From the NCBI GenBank assembly GCA_934255105.1, contig CAKQNH010000078.1, forward strand, positions 1 to 11,113: DNA of 11,113 nt, read 5' to 3'. The notes below the pieces were generated by a model that saw only the letters and a program-made list of their open reading frames with translations, searched no databases and had not been told where the DNA came from. Shown here piece by piece: positions 1-7,094 of this stretch (its first letter is position 1; each line of letters starts with the position of its first letter). The stretch is from an uncultured Pirellulaceae bacterium. GTDB taxonomy: Bacteria; Planctomycetota; Planctomycetia; Pirellulales; Pirellulaceae. Position numbers and translations under genes: made by a program.

Positions 1-566
1 CCCAGCCACAGATGCAGCTCGACGAATTCACTCAGCCTCGCAACCAACTGCCCCGTAGCGGAACTCGCCAAGAGTTTCGGACTGTCCCGCTGCCAACCCG
101 CTACCTGCTCGCAGAATGCCTCGCACAACCTTGGCAGAGCTGCAAACTCGCTAGCCACAAATCCAGGATCGCTGACGGGCGTCTTAGCCAAGCCCTGAGA
201 GATACACCGCTCGACCGAGTCGGCGAGTTGCAATTGGCCAAAAATTTGGCTGGGGAGCAGTGAACATTCGAGCGCAGTGAAAACCAGCGGCGTTTTGTAG
301 TGTTCGGCCACGGCGGCCGTCAACAGAAATCCGGTCGCCGTCCCCAAGCCGTATTCGAGCACTGCGCAGGGCAATCTCTGGCGCAGCCGCGATAACACCT
401 GGCTGTTGTACAAATAGACAATTAACGTTTCGCTAACCGCGCCACAACCGCTGTGAAAACTCTCATTCAGACTGGCGTCCCACAGCGTGCGACTACCGTC
501 GTCGGTCAGCTCCCATTGCCAAGCCGCCGAGCCAGTAGACCAACGATTTCGAATGGGAGGAGGCAC
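1..566 (-). CDS. mnmD: MnmD/MnmC-type tRNA mnm5U34 methyltransferase, N-terminal part (cut by window edge)
   Basis: The minus strand is open from a GTG at 566 to the left edge (188 codons), with an in-frame TAA eight codons upstream of the GTG. MnmD, or the N-terminal domain of MnmC, uses S-adenosylmethionine to methylate 5-aminomethyl-uridine at tRNA position 34, giving mnm5(s2)U. Seen: a family-like start WELTDDGSRTLWD (residues 18-30), ESFHSGCGAVSET (35-47), an SAM motif I EYGLGTATG (71-79), and an acidic residue ending strand 2 in FTALEC (96-101). The usual third Gly of motif I (GxGTG) is Ala here. The catalytic D-x-F-x-P region would lie beyond the window, so a standalone MnmD cannot be told from a fused MnmC. 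The GTG is the only reasonable start in this frame; ribosome-binding sequence is weak (GTGAG). Residues 163-171 are encoded by a copy of the hairpin repeat described at 55-80. The family call is by motif recognition and fairly secure. Confidence 0.82.
   Translation of the reverse strand, partial: MPPPIRNRWSTGSAAWQWELTDDGSRTLWDASLNESFHSGCGAVSETLIVYLYNSQVLSRLRQRLPCAVLEYGLGTATGFLLTAAVAEHYKTPLVFTALECSLLPSQIFGQLQLADSVERCISQGLAKTPVSDPGFVASEFAALPRLCEAFCEQVAGWQRDSPKLLASSATGQLVARLSEFVELHLWL
55..80 (+). repeat. Hairpin repeat family 1, copy 1 (inside mnmD)
   Basis: The plus strand reads GTAG, then arm CGGAACTC (59-66), loop GCCAA (67-71), arm GAGTTTCG (72-79). It is the same element as at 4567-4593, except that one base pair of the stem is swapped (G-C to C-G, positions 64 and 74). 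The 8-bp stem with one G-T wobble is therefore kept. It lies antisense to mnmD and encodes PKLLASSAT. Confidence 0.75.
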
Positions 567-619
567 GCATTGCTCACTATCGTTGAGTTAACCGAACGCT
601 ACCGTCACTGTAGCTCCAA

Positions 620-647
620 TTGCTCGCGTATTGAAGCCTAGTATGCT
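620..647 (+). promoter_or_regulatory. Possible promoter for the Uma2 gene
   Basis: TTGCTC (620-625) and TATGCT (642-647) are separated by 16 bp and sit about 50 bp upstream of the Uma2 start, in the divergent gap shared with mnmD. Both hexamers are imperfect matches to the housekeeping consensus, so this is only a guess. Confidence 0.25.
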
Positions 648-697
648 ACTATCAATGGGCTATGGTCCTAACGAACGCTACTTAGGGGGAGTCGTCG

Positions 698-1279
698 ATG
701 AGCACTGCGACGCTGATGACTACGGAACAATTCCTGGCACTGCCAGATGACGACATGGAGCGAAATCTGATTCGTGGTGTGGTGCGGGAGAAGCCGATGA
801 CCAGACGCAACCGCTTTCATACATTCGTAGTTACGCGCGTAGCGCGAATTTTGGATCAATGGCTCGACAGCCAACCCGCCCCGTGTGGCGAAGTTCACGC
901 GGGCGAAGCGGGGGCGATTTTGCGACACGATCCCGATTCGATGGTAGGGATCGATGTCGCCTACTTTTCGGCTGAAACAATGGCTCGCCAGTACGCTCAA
1001 ACGACGATGATCGATGGGGTGCCCAAATTGGCTGTCGAAGTGCTCTCCCCGTCGGACAAGGTGGAAGAGACGACAGAGAAGGTTAATGAATACCTCAATG
1101 TTGGAGTCGATTTAGTCTGGATCATCGATCCCTACTTCCAAACGATACAAGTCCATCGTCGCGGTCATGGGCCGTTAATGTTCAATAACGAACAGCGTAT
1201 GACTGGAGCAGAAATCCTTCCCGGACTCGACTTCGCCGTGCTCGATGTTTTTCAGCGCCCCAATTCTGCACGGAAGTAA
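698..1279 (+). CDS. Uma2-family (DUF820) PD-(D/E)xK endonuclease-like protein
   Basis: This 193-residue protein has the full length and motif order of the Uma2 family, a group of PD-(D/E)xK nuclease-fold proteins expanded in cyanobacteria and planctomycetes; their cellular role is largely unknown. Seen: N-terminal MTTEQFLALPDDDMERNLIRGVVRE split as MTTEQFLALPDD (7-18) and ERNLIRGVV (21-29); VGIDVAYFS (83-91) with candidate metal ligand D86; AVEVLSPSD (112-120) with E114; then a helix with K128 and EYLNVGVDLVWIIDP (131-145). Catalytic residues D86, E114 and K128 are all present, so nothing suggests an inactive copy. The start is supported by AGGGGGA at 684-690, seven bases before the ATG. It is transcribed away from mnmD and has no methyltransferase or restriction partner beside it, so it looks like one of the usual orphan copies. 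The last codons belong to a short direct repeat that is duplicated after the stop. Confidence 0.85.
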   Translation: MSTATLMTTEQFLALPDDDMERNLIRGVVREKPMTRRNRFHTFVVTRVARILDQWLDSQPAPCGEVHAGEAGAILRHDPDSMVGIDVAYFSAETMARQYAQTTMIDGVPKLAVEVLSPSDKVEETTEKVNEYLNVGVDLVWIIDPYFQTIQVHRRGHGPLMFNNEQRMTGAEILPGLDFAVLDVFQRPNSARK

Positions 1280-1301
1280 TGCCCCAGTTCTGCACGGAAG
1301 T
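1257..1301 (+). repeat. Short tandem duplication spanning the Uma2 stop codon
   Basis: Two 21-bp copies (1257-1277 and 1281-1301) begin 24 bp apart and differ at one base (A1263 versus G1287). Each starts GCCCCA and ends TTCTGCACGGAAGT. The first encodes the end of the Uma2 protein; the second is after its TAA. This suggests a local duplication, perhaps by replication slippage. Confidence 0.7.
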
Positions 1302-1336
1302 GAGCCGTCGAGCCCACGTGCTTCAAACTGCTATTG

Positions 1337-1365
1337 TTGTGATAGGTCGGGCTGGGGAGTAAACT
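1337..1365 (+). promoter_or_regulatory. Possible promoter for the haem-binding protein gene
   Basis: TTGTGA (1337-1342) and TAAACT (1360-1365) are 17 bp apart and about 80 bp upstream of the ATG at 1444. Each hexamer matches four of six consensus bases. Tentative. Confidence 0.25.
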
Positions 1366-1377
1366 CAGAGGTTCGCG

Positions 1378-1402
1378 GTAGCGAGTTCCTCCAGGACTTT
1401 CG
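1378..1402 (+). repeat. Degenerate relative of hairpin repeat family 1
   Basis: This stretch starts GTAGCG and ends GGACTTTCG like the family 1 elements, matching 18 of 25 positions of the copies at 4567 and 4601. The middle is changed to AGTTCCTCCA. Some pairing remains (TCC with GGA, GCGA with TCGC), but the clean 8-bp stem is lost. It lies 42 bp before the ATG of the haem-binding protein gene. Confidence 0.4.
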
Positions 1403-1443
1403 CTCAACTTTTGTTGCCTGAGAAGAAAAAGAAGATAGACATT

Positions 1444-4400
1444 ATGACGCGCTGGCTAGGTTTGTGTTGGATGGGTTTAGTTTGCTGTGGGGTAGTCTGC
1501 AGCGTGGCCTTCGACGGCGCTCGTCTCAAGGCGCAGGCTCCTGCGGAGGTGCGGCGAGCACCTTTGCCACCTGATGAATCCCTGAAGCTTATCGAACTCA
1601 CCGCAGGTGAACAGGCGCGGTTGCTGGCCCACGAACCACAAATTATCGATCCCGTCGAGGCGATCTTCGATGACGCAGGACGGCTGTGGGTGGTGGAAAT
1701 GCCCGACTATCCCTTCCGTGTTGGCGAACAACCCCAAGGCCGCATTGTCGTGCTCAGCGATCCCGACGGCGATGGATTGTTCGATAGCCCACAAGTGTTC
1801 GCTGACCAACTGGAAATGCCGACCGGCATGTCGCTGTGGAAGGATGGTGTGGTAGCCACGGTGGCAGGAAAATTAGTCTACCTGACCGACACCACCGGCG
1901 ACGGACGAGCGGATCACACACAAGTTTGGCTGGAAGGGTTCAAAGAGGACAACGAACAGTTGCGCGCCAACCATCCACGTCTGGGCCCCGATGGCTGGTG
2001 GTATATCGCCTGCGGTCTCCGCGGCGGTTCGGTACAACTGGGCCCCGAACTGCGCGGCGATACGCCCGCCGCCCCCCTGGAAATTGGCAGCCGCGATGTG
2101 CGCTTCCACCTGGCTACCAAAACGATCGAATTGATCACCGGGCCAGCTCAATTCGGATTGGTCTTTGATGGCTTGGGCCAGCGGTTGTTCTGCAGCAATC
2201 GCAATCCGGCAGTCCAAGTCATCTTCGAACAAGCCGACTTGATCGGCAATCCTCTAGCAGGCTTGGCACCCAGTATCGTCGACGTGGTTCCCGCAGGGGA
2301 TAACTCGCGAGTCTATCCGCTAGTGGACGCTTGGGTCACATCCAATCTGCACTCGGGTCAGTTCACTGCAGCCTGCGGAGTATTCGCCCGTGGGCCCGCG
2401 GACGGAGCGACCGACGTCTACACCTGCGAACCAACCGGATCGCTCGTGCATCGGCAGCGTTCGGTTCGCGTCGGTACGCGACTGACCCCGGCTGCCGAAC
2501 AACCCGAACCGGCGGGACACGAATGGTTGGCCAGCCGCGATGCGTGGTTTCGTCCCGTCAACGTCGACCTGGCACCCGATGGGGGACTGATAGTCGTCGA
2601 CATGCACCGCGCGGTGATCGAACACCCGCAGTGGGTCCCAGCGGAACTCAAGAACCGGCCGGATGAACGCTGGGGCAATCAAGCGGGAAGAATTGTGTGG
2701 GTCGGCCCTAAGCAGCACCAGTCCTCGGTGTGGAGCGAACTGCGCGAGAGACCGTTGGGGAGTCGTCCGGACGCCGAGCTGATCGAGCTGATGGGGTCCG
2801 ACAACTCGTGGATGCGGCAAACCGCCCGGCGTCTGCTGCTGGCGCGTGAAGTCCACACAGCCAGCCAGCCACTGCTGAGCATCGCTGCCGACGCCAATGC
2901 GACCACCAACGCCCGCTGCGACGCCCTGCGCTTGGCGAGCCTGCTGAGCGAAGGGGAGCAAACCAAGTTCGACGTCACTCCCTTTCTAGACGCGGATCTA
3001 ACCAACCCCAGCCAGCAAGCGCTGGCGATTGTCGCCCTGAGCATTAGCCGACAGAACCATGCTTCATCCGTCGATCCGGATGAACTGCTGAATCTAGCCG
3101 CGAAATCGCCCAGCAGCGGTGTTCGCTTTGAAGCCTGGTTGTGCCTGGGGGCTACGGCGAGCGACGCGGTCGGGGCGGAGGCTGGCTCGCCGACCATCGA
3201 CTCGGCCCACGTGGATGCGGTGACGCAGGCGTGGCTGCAGGACGGTGATCGCTACGTGCTGATGGCCGCTGCCAGCGGGCTGCGAGAGCAACCCGCTGCA
3301 CTGCTACAAAGCTGGCTGCATGCGCTTTCGCAGACCTCCGAGATCGATGCTTCCGCGGCCTCGCAAGTGCCTCAGATCGCCCGCGCATTGACGGCTGCTA
3401 CCCTGCGACAATCGGCCGAAGCGCAGGGCAAAGCCGCCGGGCAAAGCAAAGCTGACCAGGGACATGAACAATTGAACTCGCAGTTGAAAGAGATTGTAAA
3501 AACTGTTTCGCAAGCGATCTCACAAGCCGTCCAGGGGCAGCCTGCCAAGGATGTCTCCGCTGGGCAGAGTGCGCTGAGGCAAGCTGCGTTGGACTGCTTA
3601 CAACCGATCGTCAAACATGCACAAATGAAAACGCAGCTCGCCCCTGAACTGTGGGAGCACTTGGCCATGCTGGCCGAAGATCACAAGCAGCCGCTGAGTC
3701 TGCGCGTGGCGGCTATTGGACTATTGGCAGACTCGCCTCGCCCCGATACGCCCGCGCGATTGGCCGAGATGGTGGCAGGCACGTCGGACTCAGAATTGGT
3801 CGGTCCACTCTTGCAGACTTGGTGTGCCATTGGCGGAGACGCGCCCAACGCATTGCTGATCGATCGACTAGCCAGCGCTACGCCCCAATTGCAGCGCGTG
3901 CTACTGCCGCTGATCGCTTCCAACGCCGCACGCCTGGAATTGCTGGCCCAGCAGATGCAAGCGGGGCGAATCACGGCCGGGCAGATCGGCGTAGCCGAAT
4001 TGACCAAGCTCGTGGCGCGTGCCAAGGGGGAAACCAAAACGCAATTGCAGCAGCAATTGTCGCTGATCGCTAATTCCGATCGCGCGCAAGCGGTCGAGCA
4101 ATACAAGCCGAGTCTGGCGCTTGAGCCCAATGTGCAGCGTGGGGTAGCGGTCTTTCGCCAGCACTGTGCGTCCTGTCACCGCATTGCAGATATCGGCGTC
4201 GATGTTGGCCCCAACATCTCCGACTCGCGCACCAAGCAACCGTTGGAACTACTGACCTCTATTCTGAATCCGAATTTGGCGATCGACAACAATTATTTCC
4301 GCTACGTGGTACTGACCGAAGACGGACGGGTAATTGAAGGGATTATCGCGGAGGAGACGGCGGACGCTTTGGTAATTCGCGGCCAAGACGACAAGCGCGA

Positions 4401-4557
4401 GTTGATTCGTCGCGAGGACATTGACACAATGAAAGCCACAGGAGTTTCACTGATGCCCGATGGACTCGAGGCTCAGATCGACCAGCAGTCCATGGCCGAC
4501 CTGATCGGCTTCATCAAAGGCTGGCGATACATGGACGGCGCGGTCCCAGGGAAATAG
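1444..4557 (+). CDS. Exported PVC-type haem-binding CxxCH protein with membrane-bound dehydrogenase-like N-terminal domain and HEAT-like middle
   Basis: Starting at ATG 1444, this is a 1037-residue exported protein. Residues 1-31 look like a Sec signal peptide (MTRW, hydrophobic core, then LKAQA). Residues about 45-430 resemble the 'membrane-bound dehydrogenase' domain (TIGR02604 type), probably a beta-propeller: DPVEAIFDDAGRLWVVEMPD, the acidic loops DPDGDGLFD and DTTGDGRAD, and NHPRLGPDGWWYIACGLRGG. Residues about 440-870 are Ala/Leu-rich paired helices, consistent with HEAT-like repeats. The C-terminus matches the Pirellula/Verrucomicrobium haem-binding domain (TIGR02603 type): C908-A-S-C911-H912, SILNPNLAID, and SLMPDGL, whose M1004 may be the distal haem ligand (inference). 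Such proteins are thought to be periplasmic electron-transfer or sugar-oxidising enzymes; the substrate cannot be read here. A TTG at 1411 in the same frame would add a lysine-rich 11-residue extension, but ATG 1444 gives a normal signal peptide and has AAGAAG upstream. The following protease gene is 96 bp downstream, separated by two repeats. Confidence 0.9.
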   Translation: MTRWLGLCWMGLVCCGVVCSVAFDGARLKAQAPAEVRRAPLPPDESLKLIELTAGEQARLLAHEPQIIDPVEAIFDDAGRLWVVEMPDYPFRVGEQPQGRIVVLSDPDGDGLFDSPQVFADQLEMPTGMSLWKDGVVATVAGKLVYLTDTTGDGRADHTQVWLEGFKEDNEQLRANHPRLGPDGWWYIACGLRGGSVQLGPELRGDTPAAPLEIGSRDVRFHLATKTIELITGPAQFGLVFDGLGQRLFCSNRNPAVQVIFEQADLIGNPLAGLAPSIVDVVPAGDNSRVYPLVDAWVTSNLHSGQFTAACGVFARGPADGATDVYTCEPTGSLVHRQRSVRVGTRLTPAAEQPEPAGHEWLASRDAWFRPVNVDLAPDGGLIVVDMHRAVIEHPQWVPAELKNRPDERWGNQAGRIVWVGPKQHQSSVWSELRERPLGSRPDAELIELMGSDNSWMRQTARRLLLAREVHTASQPLLSIAADANATTNARCDALRLASLLSEGEQTKFDVTPFLDADLTNPSQQALAIVALSISRQNHASSVDPDELLNLAAKSPSSGVRFEAWLCLGATASDAVGAEAGSPTIDSAHVDAVTQAWLQDGDRYVLMAAASGLREQPAALLQSWLHALSQTSEIDASAASQVPQIARALTAATLRQSAEAQGKAAGQSKADQGHEQLNSQLKEIVKTVSQAISQAVQGQPAKDVSAGQSALRQAALDCLQPIVKHAQMKTQLAPELWEHLAMLAEDHKQPLSLRVAAIGLLADSPRPDTPARLAEMVAGTSDSELVGPLLQTWCAIGGDAPNALLIDRLASATPQLQRVLLPLIASNAARLELLAQQMQAGRITAGQIGVAELTKLVARAKGETKTQLQQQLSLIANSDRAQAVEQYKPSLALEPNVQRGVAVFRQHCASCHRIADIGVDVGPNISDSRTKQPLELLTSILNPNLAIDNNYFRYVVLTEDGRVIEGIIAEETADALVIRGQDDKRELIRREDIDTMKATGVSLMPDGLEAQIDQQSMADLIGFIKGWRYMDGAVPGK

Positions 4558-4566
4558 AAACCTCTC

Positions 4567-4593
4567 GTAGCGGAAGTCGCCAAGACTTTCGAC
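4567..4593 (+). repeat. Hairpin repeat family 1, copy 2
   Basis: GTAG is followed by arm CGGAAGTC (4571-4578), loop GCCAA (4579-4583), arm GACTTTCG (4584-4591), then AC. The arms form an 8-bp stem with one G-T wobble. The copy begins 10 bp after the stop codon of the haem-binding protein gene. There is no T-tract, so it is not a classical terminator. Confidence 0.85.
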
Positions 4594-4600
4594 CAGCTAA

Positions 4601-4627
4601 GTAGCGGAAGTCGCCAAGACTTTCGAC
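4601..4627 (+). repeat. Hairpin repeat family 1, copy 3
   Basis: This is a perfect 27-bp repeat of the element at 4567-4593, in the same orientation and 34 bp further on. The 7-bp spacer between copies is CAGCTAA. It sits 26 bp before the protease start codon, so it would lie in the leader of a monocistronic transcript or the spacer of a two-gene one. Confidence 0.85.
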
Positions 4628-4653
4628 GGCACTAAAATAAAAAGCCCAGCCGA

Positions 4654-5124
4654 ATGAAAGACGCACCTGCACCGTTGCCCACGATCGGGTGGCGAGAATA
4701 TGTCGCGCTGCCGGATCTAAAAATCCCTGCCATCAAGGTCAAGGTCGATACCGGGGCGCGCTCGTCCAGTCTGCATGCGTTTGAAATGGAACTGTTCTCG
4801 CACAAGGGACTGGAATATGTGCGTTTCAAGATCCACCCGATACAGCGCAATGATACGCGGGTCGTGGAGGTCGAGACGCCCGTGTTCGACATGTGGCGTG
4901 TCAAAAGTTCAAGCGGCGAATCGTCGGTGCGACCAGTGATCGTGACGCTCGTAGAACTGATGGGCGTGGCCTGGCCGATCGAACTAACACTCGCCAATCG
5001 CGACCAGATGGGCTTTCGCATGCTGTTGGGCCGCGAGGCGATACGCGGGCGGATGCTGGTCGATCCCGGTAGGTCGTATTTTGGCGGCAAACCCAAGCGC
5101 AAGAAAGTTAAGCGCAAACCCTAA
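4654..5124 (+). CDS. Retropepsin-like 'ATP-dependent zinc protease' family protein
   Basis: This 156-residue protein matches the family usually annotated as ATP-dependent zinc protease (PF05618 type), a retropepsin-fold group often found next to RimK-like ATP-grasp ligases. Seen: IGWREYVALPDL (11-22); VKVDTGARSSSLHA (29-42) with the aspartyl-protease-like D32-T-G-A; TPVFDMWRVKSS and RPVIVTLVELMGVAWPIELTLANRDQ, which correspond to the later strands; and LLGREAIRGRMLVDP (124-138), the retropepsin 'LLGR' motif. The C-terminus is very basic (KPKRKKVKRKP), which could bind nucleic acid or simply be a tail. No signal peptide is seen, so it is probably cytoplasmic, unlike its upstream neighbour. The ATG is the first possible start after an in-frame TAA, but has no clear Shine-Dalgarno sequence. 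No RimK-like gene is in the window. Real proteolytic activity of the family is not firmly established. Confidence 0.85.
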   Translation: MKDAPAPLPTIGWREYVALPDLKIPAIKVKVDTGARSSSLHAFEMELFSHKGLEYVRFKIHPIQRNDTRVVEVETPVFDMWRVKSSSGESSVRPVIVTLVELMGVAWPIELTLANRDQMGFRMLLGREAIRGRMLVDPGRSYFGGKPKRKKVKRKP

Positions 5125-5153
5125 GCTCACTCGAAGTCGGACACTAATGCAAG

Positions 5154-5246
5154 ATAGTCGCTGATCGCTCCGCCGATCAGATGCTAGGAAAAATAGTCGC
5201 TGATCGCTCCACCGATCAGATGCTAGGAAAAATAGTCACCGATCAG
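5154..5246 (+). repeat. Hairpin repeat family 2, tandem units in forward orientation
   Basis: Two 39-bp units (5154-5192, 5193-5231) differ at one base, and a shortened third (5232-5246) lacks 12 bp of the hairpin. Each full unit contains arm CTGATCG, a 6-nt loop (CTCCGC, then CTCCAC), and arm CGATCAG: a perfect 7-bp stem at 5161-5180 and again at 5200-5219. The stems are followed by ATGCTAGGAAAA. The array starts 30 bp after the protease stop codon. Confidence 0.85.
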
Positions 5247-5295
5247 TTGCCGTGGGCATCTGCCGTGTAATTGACGCTATCGATGCGCCATTCAC

Positions 5296-5360
5296 GATGA
5301 ACACTGATCGGCGGAGCGATCAACGACTGATGAACACTGATCGGCGGAGCGATCAACGAC
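5296..5360 (-). repeat. Hairpin repeat family 2, two units in inverted orientation
   Basis: Two units (5296-5328, 5329-5360) start with GATGAACA and carry the reverse complement of the 5154-5219 core: CTGATCG, loop GCGGAG, CGATCAA. The stems are at 5304-5323 and 5337-5356. Together with the forward units they form a large inverted repeat in the gap between two convergent genes, ending 18 bp before the sulfatase stop. They may help end transcription from both sides, but no T-tract is seen. Confidence 0.8.
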
Positions 5361-5378
5361 AATAGCGCAAACCGCAAG

Positions 5379-7082
5379 TCACTCAAAGTCGCCGGGGTTA
5401 ACCCAACCGGCTTTCATCTGCTCGCCAGCCATCATGCGCTTGTAGAAACCACGCCCGGCCGGATCGGCGTACGGGTAGCGATCAAATATCTCGCCATCGC
5501 CCGACATGCGTGGATCTCCCTGCCTTCTCAATTCGCTCAACATCAACTCCGCCATGCTCGCCTTGCGAATCTGTGCAGTTGGGCTATCTGCCAGATTCTC
5601 CATGCAGTCTGGATCGGCGCGCAGATCGTACAACTCCTCCGCCCGTCGAAGGCCAAAGCTCAGCTCCCAAAATTGCACGTTGGCACCGGAGCGGCGAAGA
5701 TTCAGAATCTCAGTTTTGGTCGGGCTGCCGTCGCAGTTGAGATAGCCGGTTTCAGGATTGCCTGCGGGCCAGCGGTCGATCTGATAGTTTTTCACATATA
5801 GCCATCCTTCCTGGACGATACCGCGAATGGGATAGCCTGCATCGTCGGGGCGGCCCACATCGTGTCGCTCCTTGCCAATCAGCACATGCGAACGGGATGC
5901 GTCTATACGTCCCGCCTGTGGCGACTGGAAGATATGCGTCAAACTCTGGCCTGGAGAATTTTGCATGCCGGACTGGCTCCACTGCTCGCCGGCCACTTCG
6001 ATGAAAGTGGGCGCAAGATCGACGAAGCTTACACAATCATCTAATTCTCGGCCTGGATGCGAAATGCCGCGCGGCCAAAGAATCGCTAGAGGCACATGGT
6101 TCGACGCCTCGTAGGCCTGTCCCTTGACGCGTGGAAAGGGCATGCCATGGTCGGCGGTGACGACAATCAGAGTGTTGTCGAGCTGTCCCGACGACTCGAG
6201 CTCAGCCAACATTCGCCCCAGATGATCGTCAAACGTTTTCAGTTCGTATGCATAGTCCAGCATATCGGTGCGAATCGTTTCATTGTCGGGCCAATAGGCA
6301 GGGACTCGATCGATATCTGAAGTCTTGCGCCAACCATCGCGCAAGCCGACGCCAAACTGATACGGCCGGTGAGGTTCTGTCGACCCATACCAGAAACACC
6401 ATGGCTGATCCTTGGGGACGGTGCCTAGGAAGTCGGAAAAATTGCCAGCGTAGTCATTGGAAGATATGAACTGGGCCGGTGGCTTCATCTGCCGTTGGTT
6501 GAACGCGTGTCCAAGCAAGTTGCGCGGCTTGCCGGACGCATCGCGTGCAACCCCTGGCGCCCATCCCTTGCCCGTCAGGCCGACAAAGTAGCCAAAGTCC
6601 TGCAATGCTTCGGCGTAGGTTTTGAATTCCAGTGGAAATGTAGCCCAGTGATTGGCGGCTTCTTTCAATTGCCACGAATTGCGGCCCGTCAGTACGCAAG
6701 CTCGCGAGGGTGCGCACTTCGCATTGGGTGTGTAGGCGTTATTGAACAGCAATCCGTCCCGCGCGACTCGATCGAAGTTTGGCGTCTCAACCCAGTTGCA
6801 TCCGTATGCGCCACAATAGGGCCACGACGCATCATCGGCCATGCACACCAGAATGTTTGGCCGCTGGCCTGCCTGTCGGTCGGCGGCTGATCTTTGGCTC
6901 CGCGGCGCTTCCTCGACCGGCCGCTCGAGGGGCGTCTGAGCTGTTGCGGCTAGGCAACACCATCCGATCCATACCCAACACAAAATTTTTGGATTCATAG
7001 TCCACCGGCGAACTTCTTTCCTACGCAGTCGGCGCAGGAACTGATATGGAAGCGGATGGGCATCCGACTGCAGGCTTTGCAT
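5379..7082 (-). CDS. Exported formylglycine-dependent sulfatase (arylsulfatase / N-sulfoglucosamine sulfohydrolase-like)
   Basis: This is a sulfatase of 567 residues from ATG 7082. It would remove sulfate from an organic substrate, probably a sulfated polysaccharide, outside the cytoplasm. Seen (numbering from 7082): [14 protein letters not shown] with metal ligands D83 and D84; the sulfatase signature C123-A-P-S-R then LTGRN, whose Cys would be converted to formylglycine by a maturase not present here; [17 protein letters not shown]; and the second metal site [13 protein letters not shown] followed by HVPLAILWP. The C-terminal region ([23 protein letters not shown]) is typical of the family. 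ATG 7082 has a strong AGGAG (7090-7094) seven bases upstream. ATG 6998, preceded only by a poorly spaced GGTGGA, would give a classical short signal peptide, [20 protein letters not shown]. With the upstream start this hydrophobic segment follows a 28-residue Arg-rich n-region. Overall layout resembles N-sulfoglucosamine sulfohydrolase-like enzymes, but the substrate is not determinable. Confidence 0.92.
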   Translation of the reverse strand: MQSLQSDAHPLPYQFLRRLRRKEVRRWTMNPKILCWVWIGWCCLAATAQTPLERPVEEAPRSQRSAADRQAGQRPNILVCMADDASWPYCGAYGCNWVETPNFDRVARDGLLFNNAYTPNAKCAPSRACVLTGRNSWQLKEAANHWATFPLEFKTYAEALQDFGYFVGLTGKGWAPGVARDASGKPRNLLGHAFNQRQMKPPAQFISSNDYAGNFSDFLGTVPKDQPWCFWYGSTEPHRPYQFGVGLRDGWRKTSDIDRVPAYWPDNETIRTDMLDYAYELKTFDDHLGRMLAELESSGQLDNTLIVVTADHGMPFPRVKGQAYEASNHVPLAILWPRGISHPGRELDDCVSFVDLAPTFIEVAGEQWSQSGMQNSPGQSLTHIFQSPQAGRIDASRSHVLIGKERHDVGRPDDAGYPIRGIVQEGWLYVKNYQIDRWPAGNPETGYLNCDGSPTKTEILNLRRSGANVQFWELSFGLRRAEELYDLRADPDCMENLADSPTAQIRKASMAELMLSELRRQGDPRMSGDGEIFDRYPYADPAGRGFYKRMMAGEQMKAGWVNPGDFE

Positions 7083-7089
7083 CACTCGT

Positions 7090-7094
7090 CTCCT
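7090..7094 (-). promoter_or_regulatory. Ribosome-binding site of the sulfatase gene (decides the start)
   Basis: AGGAG on the minus strand lies seven bases upstream of ATG 7082. It is the strongest Shine-Dalgarno match among the three in-frame ATGs (7103, 7082, 6998) and is why the longer N-terminus is preferred. Confidence 0.6.

Noticed and set aside
12..263. 83-codon plus-strand open frame at the left edge
   Set aside because: It lies opposite the MnmD-like frame, which has an SAM motif and family start motifs; the plus-strand translation resembles nothing.
668..1000. 110-codon minus-strand open frame opposite the Uma2 gene
   Set aside because: It is antisense to a gene with clear family motifs and a strong Shine-Dalgarno sequence, and its own translation shows no recognisable domain.
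1873..3668. Many minus-strand and alternate-frame open frames across the haem-binding protein gene
   Set aside because: The main frame carries a continuous signal peptide, propeller-like domain, helical repeat and CxxCH domain; the others are shadows.
4567..4627. The two tandem hairpins as a classical Rho-independent terminator
   Set aside because: No T-tract follows either stem, and the element also occurs inside genes, so a dispersed repeat is the better description.
698..5124. A restriction or defence island built around the Uma2 protein
   Set aside because: No methyltransferase, helicase, toxin or other defence gene is adjacent. Uma2 proteins are commonly solitary and numerous in planctomycetes.
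5154..5360. Possible CRISPR array
   Set aside because: Units are contiguous copies with no unique spacers, orientation switches halfway, and no cas-like gene is present.
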